The notes under the pieces are model-generated. The model saw only the letters and a program-made list of their open reading frames with translations. It searched no databases and had not been told where the DNA came from. The translations under genes were made by a program, and so were the position numbers. From assembly GCF_900240995.1 (NCBI RefSeq), contig NZ_LT965953.1:1933018-1997017 (forward strand): a DNA stretch of 64,000 nucleotides, given 5' to 3'. This document shows, in pieces, positions 26,491 to 35,032 of this stretch; within the stretch, counting starts at the first letter, position 1, and every line of letters begins with the position of its first letter. This stretch comes from Bacillus sp. Marseille-P3661 (GTDB lineage Bacteria > Bacillota > Bacilli > Bacillales > Bacillaceae_J).

Positions 26491-26529
26491 AAAAAGCCTT
26501 CCCTATTTAATATATAGGAAAAGCTTTTC
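26491..26529 (-). terminator. Terminator of the IDEAL-like gene
   Basis: AAAAGC-TTTCCTAT with its imperfect complement forms a hairpin whose minus-strand exit is T-rich, 65 bases beyond the stop codon. A second small stem (TTTAGGC/GCCTAAA) lies next to it at 26467-26488. The remaining 26234-26466 holds only the cueP upstream region. Confidence 0.65.
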
Positions 26530-26593
26530 ACAATTTTGTATTTTCTTTTTTTAATTGTACTAACATAAACTAAAACTATCTATTCAAACTATC

Positions 26594-26908
26594 CTATACC
26601 CCGGTTTTAATCTTTTTGATGTCTTCTAGTTTCCTTCCAATTACTTCAAACCACTCTTTATCTCCCATATCTACCGCAAGTACTTGAAGTTGAATAAGTT
26701 GCTCTTTTCTCAATTCAAATTCCTCTTCTTTAGTCCATAATAATTTTAGATATTTCGGTGCGATACAAACTAATCTTCCGTCATTTAGCTTGACTAAGTG
26801 TTCACCTTTAGGTTTAATTTTATCAAATTCACAAATTTCTCCATCAAAAACTGCATCATTCATAACTTTAACTATGTCTCCCTTTTTGAAAGAATACGAT
26901 GAAAACAT
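26594..26908 (-). CDS. Small protein with IDEAL-like C-terminal motif
   Basis: This 104-residue protein begins MFSSYSFKKGDIVKVMND and has a beta-rich first half like a small barrel (KGEHLVKLNDGRLVCIAPKYL). The second half is helical, with LQVLAVDMGDKEWFEVIGRKL, which resembles the IDEAL motif found in Firmicute adaptor-like proteins such as YpiB and ComK regulators. The role is unknown. I chose the ATG at 26908 because GGAGGAG lies nine bases before it. Confidence 0.65.
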   Translation of the reverse strand: MFSSYSFKKGDIVKVMNDAVFDGEICEFDKIKPKGEHLVKLNDGRLVCIAPKYLKLLWTKEEEFELRKEQLIQLQVLAVDMGDKEWFEVIGRKLEDIKKIKTGV

Positions 26909-26929
26909 TTTATATTCTCCTCCATTCAC

Positions 26930-27331
26930 GATTCGATCATTTAAAATTCATGTCTTTATCCAACAAAAGGTTACAACATTAGATGCAATTCTAATAATTA
27001 AGCGCTTACATATCCAGCGAAACACTAGACTAATCAACAATCCTATCAGCATTTTTTATTTTCTATATTTTCAGATTTTATTTAATATAATATTACTACA
27101 CTTTCTTGTTGTCATACAACTAGAACGTTGTTTTATAGTGAAAAATTTTTGAATAATTCTATAAAATCTTTCAATCAGAATTCAATTCTACAATAAAATC
27201 CCCATATGTATTTGTACCAGATAAAGGCTTTAAGCTTTACCCATTCATAAATAATTGTAATAATAAAAAAGTAACCTATTACATACCAAAATTTAGGTTA
27301 ATTGGAAGCTAATTGGAGATATTATAGAAAT
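26930..27331. other. Intergenic AT-rich stretch between divergent genes
   Basis: About 400 bases separate the IDEAL-like gene and deoD, which are transcribed away from each other, so both promoters should be here. I see no open frame of value, riboswitch or hairpin. Confidence 0.4.
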
Positions 27332-27343
27332 GAGGTGAATAAT

Positions 27344-28048
27344 ATGAGTGTACACATTCAAGCAAAAGAAGGAGAAATAGCAGAACGTATTCTGTTGCCT
27401 GGTGACCCGCTACGCGCAAAGCATATTGCTGAAAATTTCTTAGAAGATGCTAAACAATTTAACGAAGTCAGAGGGATGCTTGGATTTACTGGTCTGTATA
27501 ATGGACAACAAGTATCTGTTATGGGCACAGGTATGGGCGTCCCATCAATTTCTATTTATGTCAATGAGTTATTAAATGAATATGGTGTCAAAAAGTTAAT
27601 ACGCATCGGCACGTGTGGGGCCTTTCAAGAGAATGTCCACATCCGTGATGTAATTCTAGCAATGAGTGCTTCAACAGATTCAAATGTGAACAATATTCGG
27701 TTTAATGGATTGAATTATGCACCAACTGCAAATTTCGAATTGCTGCAAAACGCATATGAAAGTGCCCGTTCACAAAACAAAACTGTTCATGTTGGAAATG
27801 TGTTTACAAGTGATACTTTTTATGATAACGATCCGTCGTTCATCACTGCCCTATCTGCCTATGGTTCACTTGCTGTTGAGATGGAAACTACTGCATTATA
27901 TACCTTAGCCGCAAAATTCAAAGCACAAGCGTTATCCATTTTAACAGTCAGTGATCATTTAATCACGAAAGAAGAAACAACAAGTGATGAAAGACAGACG
28001 TCATTTAAAGACATGGTTGAAATTGCCCTTGCAACCATTACAAAATAA
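27344..28048 (+). CDS. deoD: Purine nucleoside phosphorylase, DeoD type
   Basis: This is the hexameric trimeric/DeoD-type phosphorylase that converts purine (deoxy)nucleosides and phosphate to base and (deoxy)ribose-1-phosphate. At 234 residues it is of normal length. Motifs are [16 protein letters not shown] (phosphate binding), [34 protein letters not shown] (ribose binding) and TVSDHLIT with the catalytic Asp. The ATG at 27344 follows GAGGTGA. It is a single gene here, with a strong terminator 150 bases downstream. Confidence 0.95.
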   Translation: MSVHIQAKEGEIAERILLPGDPLRAKHIAENFLEDAKQFNEVRGMLGFTGLYNGQQVSVMGTGMGVPSISIYVNELLNEYGVKKLIRIGTCGAFQENVHIRDVILAMSASTDSNVNNIRFNGLNYAPTANFELLQNAYESARSQNKTVHVGNVFTSDTFYDNDPSFITALSAYGSLAVEMETTALYTLAAKFKAQALSILTVSDHLITKEETTSDERQTSFKDMVEIALATITK

Positions 28049-28198
28049 AGGGAAAAGGTTTCCGATATAACACTCTCCTCCACACTATTACACTTACCTT
28101 ATGTACAGGGGGGAATTTTAGCGTTCCATAATAATGTTATTTATGGTATACAACAAAACTACATCCATAATAAGAAATCGTTTTCAAAAGGAATAAAA

Positions 28199-28238
28199 AA
28201 GACACAACATGCGCTTACTACGCCATGTTGTGTCTTTT
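28199..28238. terminator. Bidirectional terminator between deoD and the aminopeptidase gene
   Basis: GACACAACATGGC-like arms pair over 11 or more bases around a short loop, with A-run before and T-run after. It serves the two convergent genes. Confidence 0.8.
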
Positions 28239-28288
28239 CAGTTTTTTATTCTCCCCTTAATAACACAAGCTCTTCGTTCTAAAGAAGT

Positions 28289-29533
28289 CTATATTGCCCA
28301 ATCTCCATTACGGAAAATTGGAACGACAGTACCATCTTGTTTAATGCCATCGATATTCATCTTATCTGAACCAATCATGAAGTCAACATGAACAGTGGAC
28401 GTATTCATGCCATGTTGTTGTAATTCTTCTTCGCTCATTTTTGTACCACCTTGAATAGTAGTAGGATAAGCCGAGCCAATGGCTAGATGATTGGAGGCAT
28501 TTTCATCAAATAAAGTATTAAAGAAAATAACCCCAGATTGTGAAATCGGAGATGGATCCGGCACCAATGCAATCTCACCTAACCCTGTGCCACCTTCATT
28601 ATCAAAAACTAATTTCTTTATCGCTTCATCACCTTTTTCAGCAGAAATATCAGTGATTTTGCCATCTTTAAAATGTACCTCAATACCCTCAATTAATGTA
28701 CCGGCATAGCTTAGCGGTTTCGTACTACGTACAACACCCTCCATGCGGCGTGTATCTGGTGCAGAAAAAACTTCCTCCGTAGGCATGTTGGCAATAAATT
28801 CTTCCCCTTTTGGATTATAACTTTCTGCACATGCCCATATATGGTTCTTTGGCAATCCTAAAGTTAAATCTGTACCAGGTGCTGTATAGTGTAGCGCATC
28901 AAACTGAATTTCATTTAAAATCGCAGCTTTTTCATTTAATATTTTTTTATGCTCATCCCATGCTGCAATTGGATCAATTTCATAAACCCGGCATGCTTTG
29001 AATATTTGATCCCACAAAGCATCAACTTGTTCTTCGGAGGTTTCTAAGTCCGGGAACACTTTTGCGGCCCAACCTTTTCCAGCCGCAGCCGCAACAGTCC
29101 ATTTCAATTCATCATTTTGAGTTGCAACTCGCTGGGCCTTAAACGCTTTACCAGCTATATTTTGATATGCAGCAACCTTTGCCGGGTCGACTTCATTCAG
29201 TAAACTAGGATCACTTGATACGATAGATAAACGACTCACGCGATGATTTAGTACATGATCCTCAGATTCCTGTATTTCGTAATCAGGTATGTTCGTCAGC
29301 ACATCTTGTGGTTGATGCATGTAATGTAACTTCGTGATGGCGTCATCGGACCACTTTACAATTACTTTTTCAGCGCCTAGAGCATAAGCTTCTTCTGTAA
29401 TTAGTCGAGCTAATGGTGCTTGCTCAACGGTAATGGTTAACTTTACCCAATCACCCTTTTGAACATTAATACCTTTTGTGACTAAAAGTTTTGCGTATTT
29501 TTGTAAATTCCCTTTAAAATTTGCTAGCGCCAT
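28289..29533 (-). CDS. M29-family aminopeptidase (AmpS/thermophilic type)
   Basis: This is a 414-residue dinuclear-metal aminopeptidase. C-terminal metal-binding elements are visible: GTGLGEIALVPDPSPI (Glu), FDENASNHLAIGSAY (His, Tyr) and STVHVDFMIGS (His, Asp). The N-terminal domain NLQKYAKLLVTKGINVQKGDWVKL is typical of the family. The enzyme would release N-terminal residues from peptides in the cytoplasm. The ATG has TGGAGG-like sequence upstream. It is a single-gene unit. Confidence 0.93.
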   Translation of the reverse strand: MALANFKGNLQKYAKLLVTKGINVQKGDWVKLTITVEQAPLARLITEEAYALGAEKVIVKWSDDAITKLHYMHQPQDVLTNIPDYEIQESEDHVLNHRVSRLSIVSSDPSLLNEVDPAKVAAYQNIAGKAFKAQRVATQNDELKWTVAAAAGKGWAAKVFPDLETSEEQVDALWDQIFKACRVYEIDPIAAWDEHKKILNEKAAILNEIQFDALHYTAPGTDLTLGLPKNHIWACAESYNPKGEEFIANMPTEEVFSAPDTRRMEGVVRSTKPLSYAGTLIEGIEVHFKDGKITDISAEKGDEAIKKLVFDNEGGTGLGEIALVPDPSPISQSGVIFFNTLFDENASNHLAIGSAYPTTIQGGTKMSEEELQQHGMNTSTVHVDFMIGSDKMNIDGIKQDGTVVPIFRNGDWAI

Positions 29534-29749
29534 ATTTTACCTCCAAATAAATTTATTTATAAAAATAATACTATCATAGTTCATAGGAAAATTCTTCTAG
29601 TTCAACCACCTGATATTCTAGTCCGTTCATTAAAATTAGGGTTAAATCCCTTATCTAACTAAATTCTATAACAGCTATTTTTTCAATTATATTTATGAAG
29701 GTTTTACTCTTTGTATTCTTTATTTATAATAGAGATGAGGTGATACTTA

Positions 29750-29917
29750 TTGATTAAGATAACTAATTTGCCTGTCATCTTCGTCATGCTTGCAGTATCT
29801 AGTATATCCGGTGGAATGGTCCTAAAAACTAGTTTCGAATATTCTCCATCTATTGGTTGGATACTTGGAATAATTTTCTTTATTACAGCCAGTTTTTTTA
29901 CAAAAAAAAATCAATAA
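29750..29917 (+). CDS. Small membrane protein of unknown function
   Basis: This 55-residue protein starts with TTG, seven bases after GAGGTGA. It has two hydrophobic segments (PVIFVMLAVSSISGGMVL and IGWILGIIFFITASFF), separated by a short polar turn, and ends in basic KKNQ. No family is recognised. It lies 110 bases before the sensor kinase and on the same strand, so it might be co-transcribed with it. Confidence 0.6.
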   Translation: MIKITNLPVIFVMLAVSSISGGMVLKTSFEYSPSIGWILGIIFFITASFFTKKNQ

Positions 29918-30030
29918 ACAGGTTCAAATGAATTGCTATTATTTTTTTAAAGGAAATTTTCGAGTTTAAGAGAATTTATAAAACTTAAGGTTCTTTTGTT
30001 GTCAATATATAGAAGGATTGGGGTCCTACT

Positions 30031-31287
30031 GTGAATTACCATCTGATTGAAAATATTTCTTATCACATACTAGTCGTATTGCTTCCATTAGTTATTTATC
30101 ATCTGTTTATTAAAGAAGAAAAACAGAATAGAAGTAAAGTATTTTCAAAATTCATGTTAATATCGTTAACAATGCTCTTCTTGACTATGTCAAATCCTTT
30201 GTTGTTTTCTGAGGAATATCTATATGACTTCCGAGTTATTCCTATTATTATTACATTCTTCTACGGAGGCGTGAGACCAGGCATTGCGATCATAGTCATT
30301 ATGTTATTATATAGATTCTCACTTGGCGGTAGTGGATTTTATGTCACGTTCATCAATTATACAATTGCTGGACTGATATTAATGATGATGAGAGAAAAAT
30401 TTCAGTTTTTATATTCTATAAAAAAAAGAATTCTATTACTGAGTATTTTTTACTGGGCCATTGCAATCACTAGAGCTGTGTCACTGTTACAATTACAACA
30501 GGTTGAACAACTTTTTTTCATGCTGATATTTTCTATTTTCACCTGGGCTACTCTTATTATTTTAATATTTATAGTTGAAAATATAGACATTCAAATCGCA
30601 CACTACAAACACATTCAAAGTGCTGAACGGTTAAACGTTGTAAGTCAGCTAGCGGCGTCAGTTGCGCATGAAGTAAGAAATCCGATGACTGCGGTTAAAG
30701 GTTTTTTACAATTAATCAAACAAGATAACAATTTAAATGAAAGTCAGAACAAATATATAGATATTTCATTAGACGAACTACTGCGCACTGAAACTATTAT
30801 TAATGATTATCTGTTATTAGCGAAGCCTACTACAACAGAAGGCAACGAAGATTTAAATGTTACATTAGAGGTAAAATCCATGATAGACATTATTACCTCT
30901 TATACAAATACACATAATATAGTAGTAAATACGTCTATTCAAGACAGTCTTTTTTCAGAAGGTAAAAAATCCGAATTTAAACAAGCCATCTTAAACATTA
31001 TGAAAAATAGTGTTGAAGCAATTAATCTAAATGGCACTTTAACAGTTAAGGCTTATAAACAAAACAATAATATATATATTGAAATTCAGGATAATGGGAT
31101 CGGAATGACACCTAGCCAAGTAAAGCAATTAGGTGCACCTTATTATTCCACTAAGGATAAAGGCACAGGCGTTGGACTAACAATAGCTTACAGAGTTATT
31201 AGTGATATGAAAGGTAAAATAATCGTCAAAAGTGAAATAGGTGTAGGTACTATCTTTAAGATAGAATTACCTTTAGTAACTAGATAA
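30031..31287 (+). CDS. Membrane sensor histidine kinase (KinB-like)
   Basis: Residues 1-200 contain six or so membrane segments of the 5TM-LytS type (GGVRPGIAIIVIMLLYR is characteristic). Then come the phospho-acceptor domain QLAASVAHEVRNPMTAVKGFLQL (His about residue 217) and the ATPase domain with N box ILNIMKNSVEAI, G1 DNGIGM and G2 TGVGLTIAYRV. This architecture is that of sporulation kinase KinB and relatives. No response regulator gene is adjacent, which fits an orphan kinase feeding the Spo0 phosphorelay. The start is GTG. Confidence 0.88.
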   Translation: MNYHLIENISYHILVVLLPLVIYHLFIKEEKQNRSKVFSKFMLISLTMLFLTMSNPLLFSEEYLYDFRVIPIIITFFYGGVRPGIAIIVIMLLYRFSLGGSGFYVTFINYTIAGLILMMMREKFQFLYSIKKRILLLSIFYWAIAITRAVSLLQLQQVEQLFFMLIFSIFTWATLIILIFIVENIDIQIAHYKHIQSAERLNVVSQLAASVAHEVRNPMTAVKGFLQLIKQDNNLNESQNKYIDISLDELLRTETIINDYLLLAKPTTTEGNEDLNVTLEVKSMIDIITSYTNTHNIVVNTSIQDSLFSEGKKSEFKQAILNIMKNSVEAINLNGTLTVKAYKQNNNIYIEIQDNGIGMTPSQVKQLGAPYYSTKDKGTGVGLTIAYRVISDMKGKIIVKSEIGVGTIFKIELPLVTR

Positions 31288-31350
31288 TAAGTTAAAACTG
31301 AATTCTAGGCTCACTGTGCTATTCCTACATTATGCAATATCTCAATTTCT

Positions 31351-31400
31351 AAAAAACTCCTTGGTTTAAAAACGTTAACTGTCTACAAACAAGGAGTTTA
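31351..31400 (+). terminator. Terminator of the sensor kinase gene
   Basis: AAACTCCTTG pairs with CAAGGAGTTT around a 27-base loop, followed by a weak T-run. It lies 65 bases beyond the stop. Confidence 0.65.
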
Positions 31401-31540
31401 TTTCACTTTTTGGTTTAAAGCCAAGCCACCATTCAATGCACAAAGAAAAATAATTAATCCATAGTTATTTTAATCCTTCTATATGAATGCAATAAATATT
31501 AATTAAAAAGGATTCTTCATTTGTTAAATGAACAAGAGAA

Positions 31541-31583
31541 AAAAAGTGCATACGTTCATTAATATCTACGGTATGGGCACTTA
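31541..31583 (-). terminator. Terminator of the addBA operon
   Basis: AAGTGC and ATAC arms pair with their complements and, on the minus strand, are followed by TTTTTTT. It lies 30 bases beyond the addA-like stop codon. Confidence 0.75.
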
Positions 31584-31612
31584 ACTCTTGAAATCAAATT
31601 GTGGATGGTTGT

Positions 31613-34600
31613 TCAACCAACCATCCAATTGTCCGTTTTTATTCTCTCCATATCAGCTATGGCTTTAATTACTTCTTTCTCATATGTTGGATCATAAGGG
31701 ATAGTATAGTAGCTCTTTTTATGGTCACGAAGAAAGATTATTGCCATGTTATCTACACAATTTTGGGTTATTTTTTCATAAGCTAATTTATATAAATAAA
31801 ACTGGGGTTTATAGTATTGTATCAATTCATCAATGTTGTCATTGATCATATTTGTTTTCAAATCTATCACTTCGATACCGCCATTTTGATTTTGTACAAT
31901 CTTATCGATCTCTCCAATTATATGAACACCATTTAGTTCTAAGGTAAATTCCCACTCATTTGCAACTGGCTGTCCTAGTGACTTTTGCTGATAAACCTCT
32001 ACCAGAGGCATCACTTTTTGATAATATACTGCAGCCTCACCTTTATCTGTAAACATTGTAAAGGCCTCTTTATATGCATCATCTTCAGCATAGCCTTTAT
32101 CAAGCAATTCGCAGATACGGTGAACAAGTGTCCCTAGAACTGTCGCTTTTACATAATTCGAATAACTTGTCGACTTTAAATCTTCATCATCAACATCAAG
32201 TTCTTCCTCTTCAAGCCACTTATCATCTAACTTTAGGATATGCTTTTCATAAAAAACTTCCGGATCGTTGACGTAGCTCATTACTTCAGACACAGAGAAT
32301 GAAACTGGTATTGACCTAGTAATTTTCACTGAAGGACCATCATAAATTTCCGACTCCGTTTCTACTGGCGTTTGTTCAGCAATAGTAGTTTTAATTTCAA
32401 GATAATTTCCCAACTTCACACTAGAACATATGCTATCGTCTAGCCACTTTGACCATGTATTTTTTATACCATTTTCATGCGCTGTTAAAATAAGGCTATC
32501 CCTTGCACGAGTTAAAGCTACATAAAATAAGCGTTTTGATTCTTCAATTGCTTGTTCTTTGACTAACGAAGCTAGCATTTCAAAATTTGGTGATTTGAAT
32601 TCGATTGGATCTGCGAGTAGATCTTCCTCGTTTTCAATTTTAAGCTTTATACTTAACCCACCTCCATGATCATACCTGATGTTGCGGGTTTCCGGAGGCA
32701 TGGATTTAGATAAATTTGGCACAAATACTACTGGAAACTCCAATCCTTTTGATCCGTGTACAGTCATGATATGAACAAAATTCCCTCCTGAAAGCTCGAC
32801 TTCAGCATCTCCTTCTTTTTCAGAAAGATCAGCGATAATCGCAAGCTTTGTTAACATTTCATCCATCGAAGACGAACCTAAATCAACAATAGTTTCAATT
32901 ACCTTCTCAATATTCTTAACCTTGCTAAGGTTATTCTTTTGTAAAAGTAAAAGTTTTTTAAGTCCGCTATCCTCAAAAAGTCGGTACAAAACTGATCGAA
33001 TCGCACCTGACCAGTGAAAAGGTACCCACCTTTTATACAGTTGATAAAATGAATCTAACTTACCTTTAAGATTCTCATCGTGAAGATTTACGAAGTGATG
33101 TTCATAAATAAAAGTTGAGATTGACATTTCCTCACCATGTACAGCTTGGATTTCTATAAACTCATCCATCGTTACCCCAATTACGGGACTTCTCAAAACC
33201 GCCATCATGTAAAGAGGCTCATACGGTTTATTGATCCAATTTAAAAGACTAATAAAGTCTACGACTTCTTGTCTCTCATAAAATCCTAATCCACCATACA
33301 CATTAAATGGAATGTCTACATCATTAAGAGCCTTTTCTAAGGTTGTTAAGTTTGTACGAGAAGCTATAAGGACAGCGATGTCTCGCCATTCAACAGGCCG
33401 CCAGTGATTGCTCTCTTTATCATATACTTCTCTCCTATCTTTAATTAGTTCAATCATGCGGCGCGCAATCATAATATATTGGTTCTCATTTTTACTTTTA
33501 TCCTGTTCTTCCGTGATTCGGATATACTCTACTCGTTTTTGTGTTTCGATCGGTTGATTTCGATATGCCGTTAGTGGTGAATATTCGGTTTTATATAATG
33601 GTGCATTATCGGGTAACATAGAGCCCATTAAATGATCTTGTTGAAATAATAAATTTATAAATTGGATAATGCTGTCACATGTTCGGTAATTGATATTCAT
33701 GTCAACAAACGAATAGTTAGGTTCTCGCTTTGCTACTTTTGCTAAACTATTTAATAATTGTACATCTGCCCCTCTAAATCGATAAATTGATTGCTTAGAA
33801 TCCCCGACAATGAACGAATATGAAGGCTTTATTTTCTCTAGCATCGTCATTTGCAGTTGATTTGTATCTTGATATTCGTCTATTAGAAAATGTTTAAAAA
33901 GATTTGAATAGTAGCTTTGTGCTTGCTGATTATTTAATAGGGAAATAGCTTTCTGCTGCAAGTCAGAAAAGTCAAGTAACGCTAGCTCTCGCTTTTTAGT
34001 TTCATACTTTTCGTCAAATGATAGGATTAGATCCTCAAATTCCCGGACTACCATTTTAAGAACTTCTTTTTGTTTTCCTGTTGGACTTTCCTCCCATACA
34101 TTTCTAGCAGCAAGCCAGGAATTTAATAAATTATAAAAAGCTACATTTTGCTTCTCGTATTTTACAGGAACTTTATTTTTAATTTCATTAGATAATGTAG
34201 TACTAATTGCATCATAAAGTTGATCTCCTATTAAGTTAGATCCATAAATCATCCTTACATTATCATATGTTTTCCGAGTAGCTGGAGTCAGTTTGGAAAT
34301 ATCGGGATTAGACATAAAAAACTGCTCCATTTCATCTTGAAAATTTTCTAAGGCTGAATATTTCATTGTTTCCCATTCAGTTAGTAATGTTTCGATGTGG
34401 AGTGTTTCCTTAATATTTGTTTTAATTTCAAATTCTTTGAGTTTGGCATAAACAGAAAACAAACATTTTTGCAGTTCTTTCGGGTAAATCAGGTTAACTA
34501 TAGTCTGCCATTTTTGAGCTACATCGCTTTCTTCCATTAACTCGGAGAATAGTTCAGCTTTAACTAGGTTACTTTGGGTTTCATCCATAACTTCGATATT

Positions 34601-35020
34601 CGGGAAAATCCCTATCTCATAGGTGTGCTCTGAAACAATTCGTTGACAGAAACTATGAAATGTTGAAATTATTGCTTGGTCTAAGCTTTCGAGCTGATTT
34701 ATCCAAAACGTCTCAGCCACTTCCAAGTGTTCTTGATACTCTGCTCCAACGCTTGTCAACTTTTCATTTAATCTTTTTCGAATCCGATCCTTCATTTCAA
34801 GTGCAGCATCCTCTGTAAATGTGAGGGCTACAATGCTAGGTACATCTGCACCTATCTCGGGATTGCATTCTAGCCCTAGTTTACTTTTTAATTGTTGCTC
34901 ACATAAATAAACATAACGTTCTGTTAAAACTTTTGTCTTACCAGATCCTGCACCTGCAGCAACAACTATTAACGGCTCGTCTCCGAAAATGGCCTTTCTC
35001 TGCTCTGGATTAAAGTTCAT
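31613..35020 (-). CDS. addA: AddA-like UvrD-family helicase-nuclease
   Basis: This 1135-residue protein is an SF1 helicase with a C-terminal nuclease. Walker A is VAAGAGSGKTKVLTERY (about residue 22), then TFTEDAALEMKDRI (motif Ia), LIDEYQDTNQLQ (motif II), GDSKQSIYRFRGAD (III), MTVHGSKGLEFPVVFVP (V) and YVALTRARDSLIL (VI). The nuclease has GEIDKIV and VIDLKTN near residue 1040. With AddB it would resect double-strand ends for recombination. It is about 100 residues shorter than Bacillus subtilis AddA and diverges in the N-terminus, so it may be a second, variant copy. It begins 13 bases after the addB-like stop. Confidence 0.88.
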   Translation of the reverse strand: MNFNPEQRKAIFGDEPLIVVAAGAGSGKTKVLTERYVYLCEQQLKSKLGLECNPEIGADVPSIVALTFTEDAALEMKDRIRKRLNEKLTSVGAEYQEHLEVAETFWINQLESLDQAIISTFHSFCQRIVSEHTYEIGIFPNIEVMDETQSNLVKAELFSELMEESDVAQKWQTIVNLIYPKELQKCLFSVYAKLKEFEIKTNIKETLHIETLLTEWETMKYSALENFQDEMEQFFMSNPDISKLTPATRKTYDNVRMIYGSNLIGDQLYDAISTTLSNEIKNKVPVKYEKQNVAFYNLLNSWLAARNVWEESPTGKQKEVLKMVVREFEDLILSFDEKYETKKRELALLDFSDLQQKAISLLNNQQAQSYYSNLFKHFLIDEYQDTNQLQMTMLEKIKPSYSFIVGDSKQSIYRFRGADVQLLNSLAKVAKREPNYSFVDMNINYRTCDSIIQFINLLFQQDHLMGSMLPDNAPLYKTEYSPLTAYRNQPIETQKRVEYIRITEEQDKSKNENQYIMIARRMIELIKDRREVYDKESNHWRPVEWRDIAVLIASRTNLTTLEKALNDVDIPFNVYGGLGFYERQEVVDFISLLNWINKPYEPLYMMAVLRSPVIGVTMDEFIEIQAVHGEEMSISTFIYEHHFVNLHDENLKGKLDSFYQLYKRWVPFHWSGAIRSVLYRLFEDSGLKKLLLLQKNNLSKVKNIEKVIETIVDLGSSSMDEMLTKLAIIADLSEKEGDAEVELSGGNFVHIMTVHGSKGLEFPVVFVPNLSKSMPPETRNIRYDHGGGLSIKLKIENEEDLLADPIEFKSPNFEMLASLVKEQAIEESKRLFYVALTRARDSLILTAHENGIKNTWSKWLDDSICSSVKLGNYLEIKTTIAEQTPVETESEIYDGPSVKITRSIPVSFSVSEVMSYVNDPEVFYEKHILKLDDKWLEEEELDVDDEDLKSTSYSNYVKATVLGTLVHRICELLDKGYAEDDAYKEAFTMFTDKGEAAVYYQKVMPLVEVYQQKSLGQPVANEWEFTLELNGVHIIGEIDKIVQNQNGGIEVIDLKTNMINDNIDELIQYYKPQFYLYKLAYEKITQNCVDNMAIIFLRDHKKSYYTIPYDPTYEKEVIKAIADMERIKTDNWMVG

Positions 35021-35032
35021 ATAAATCCCCCT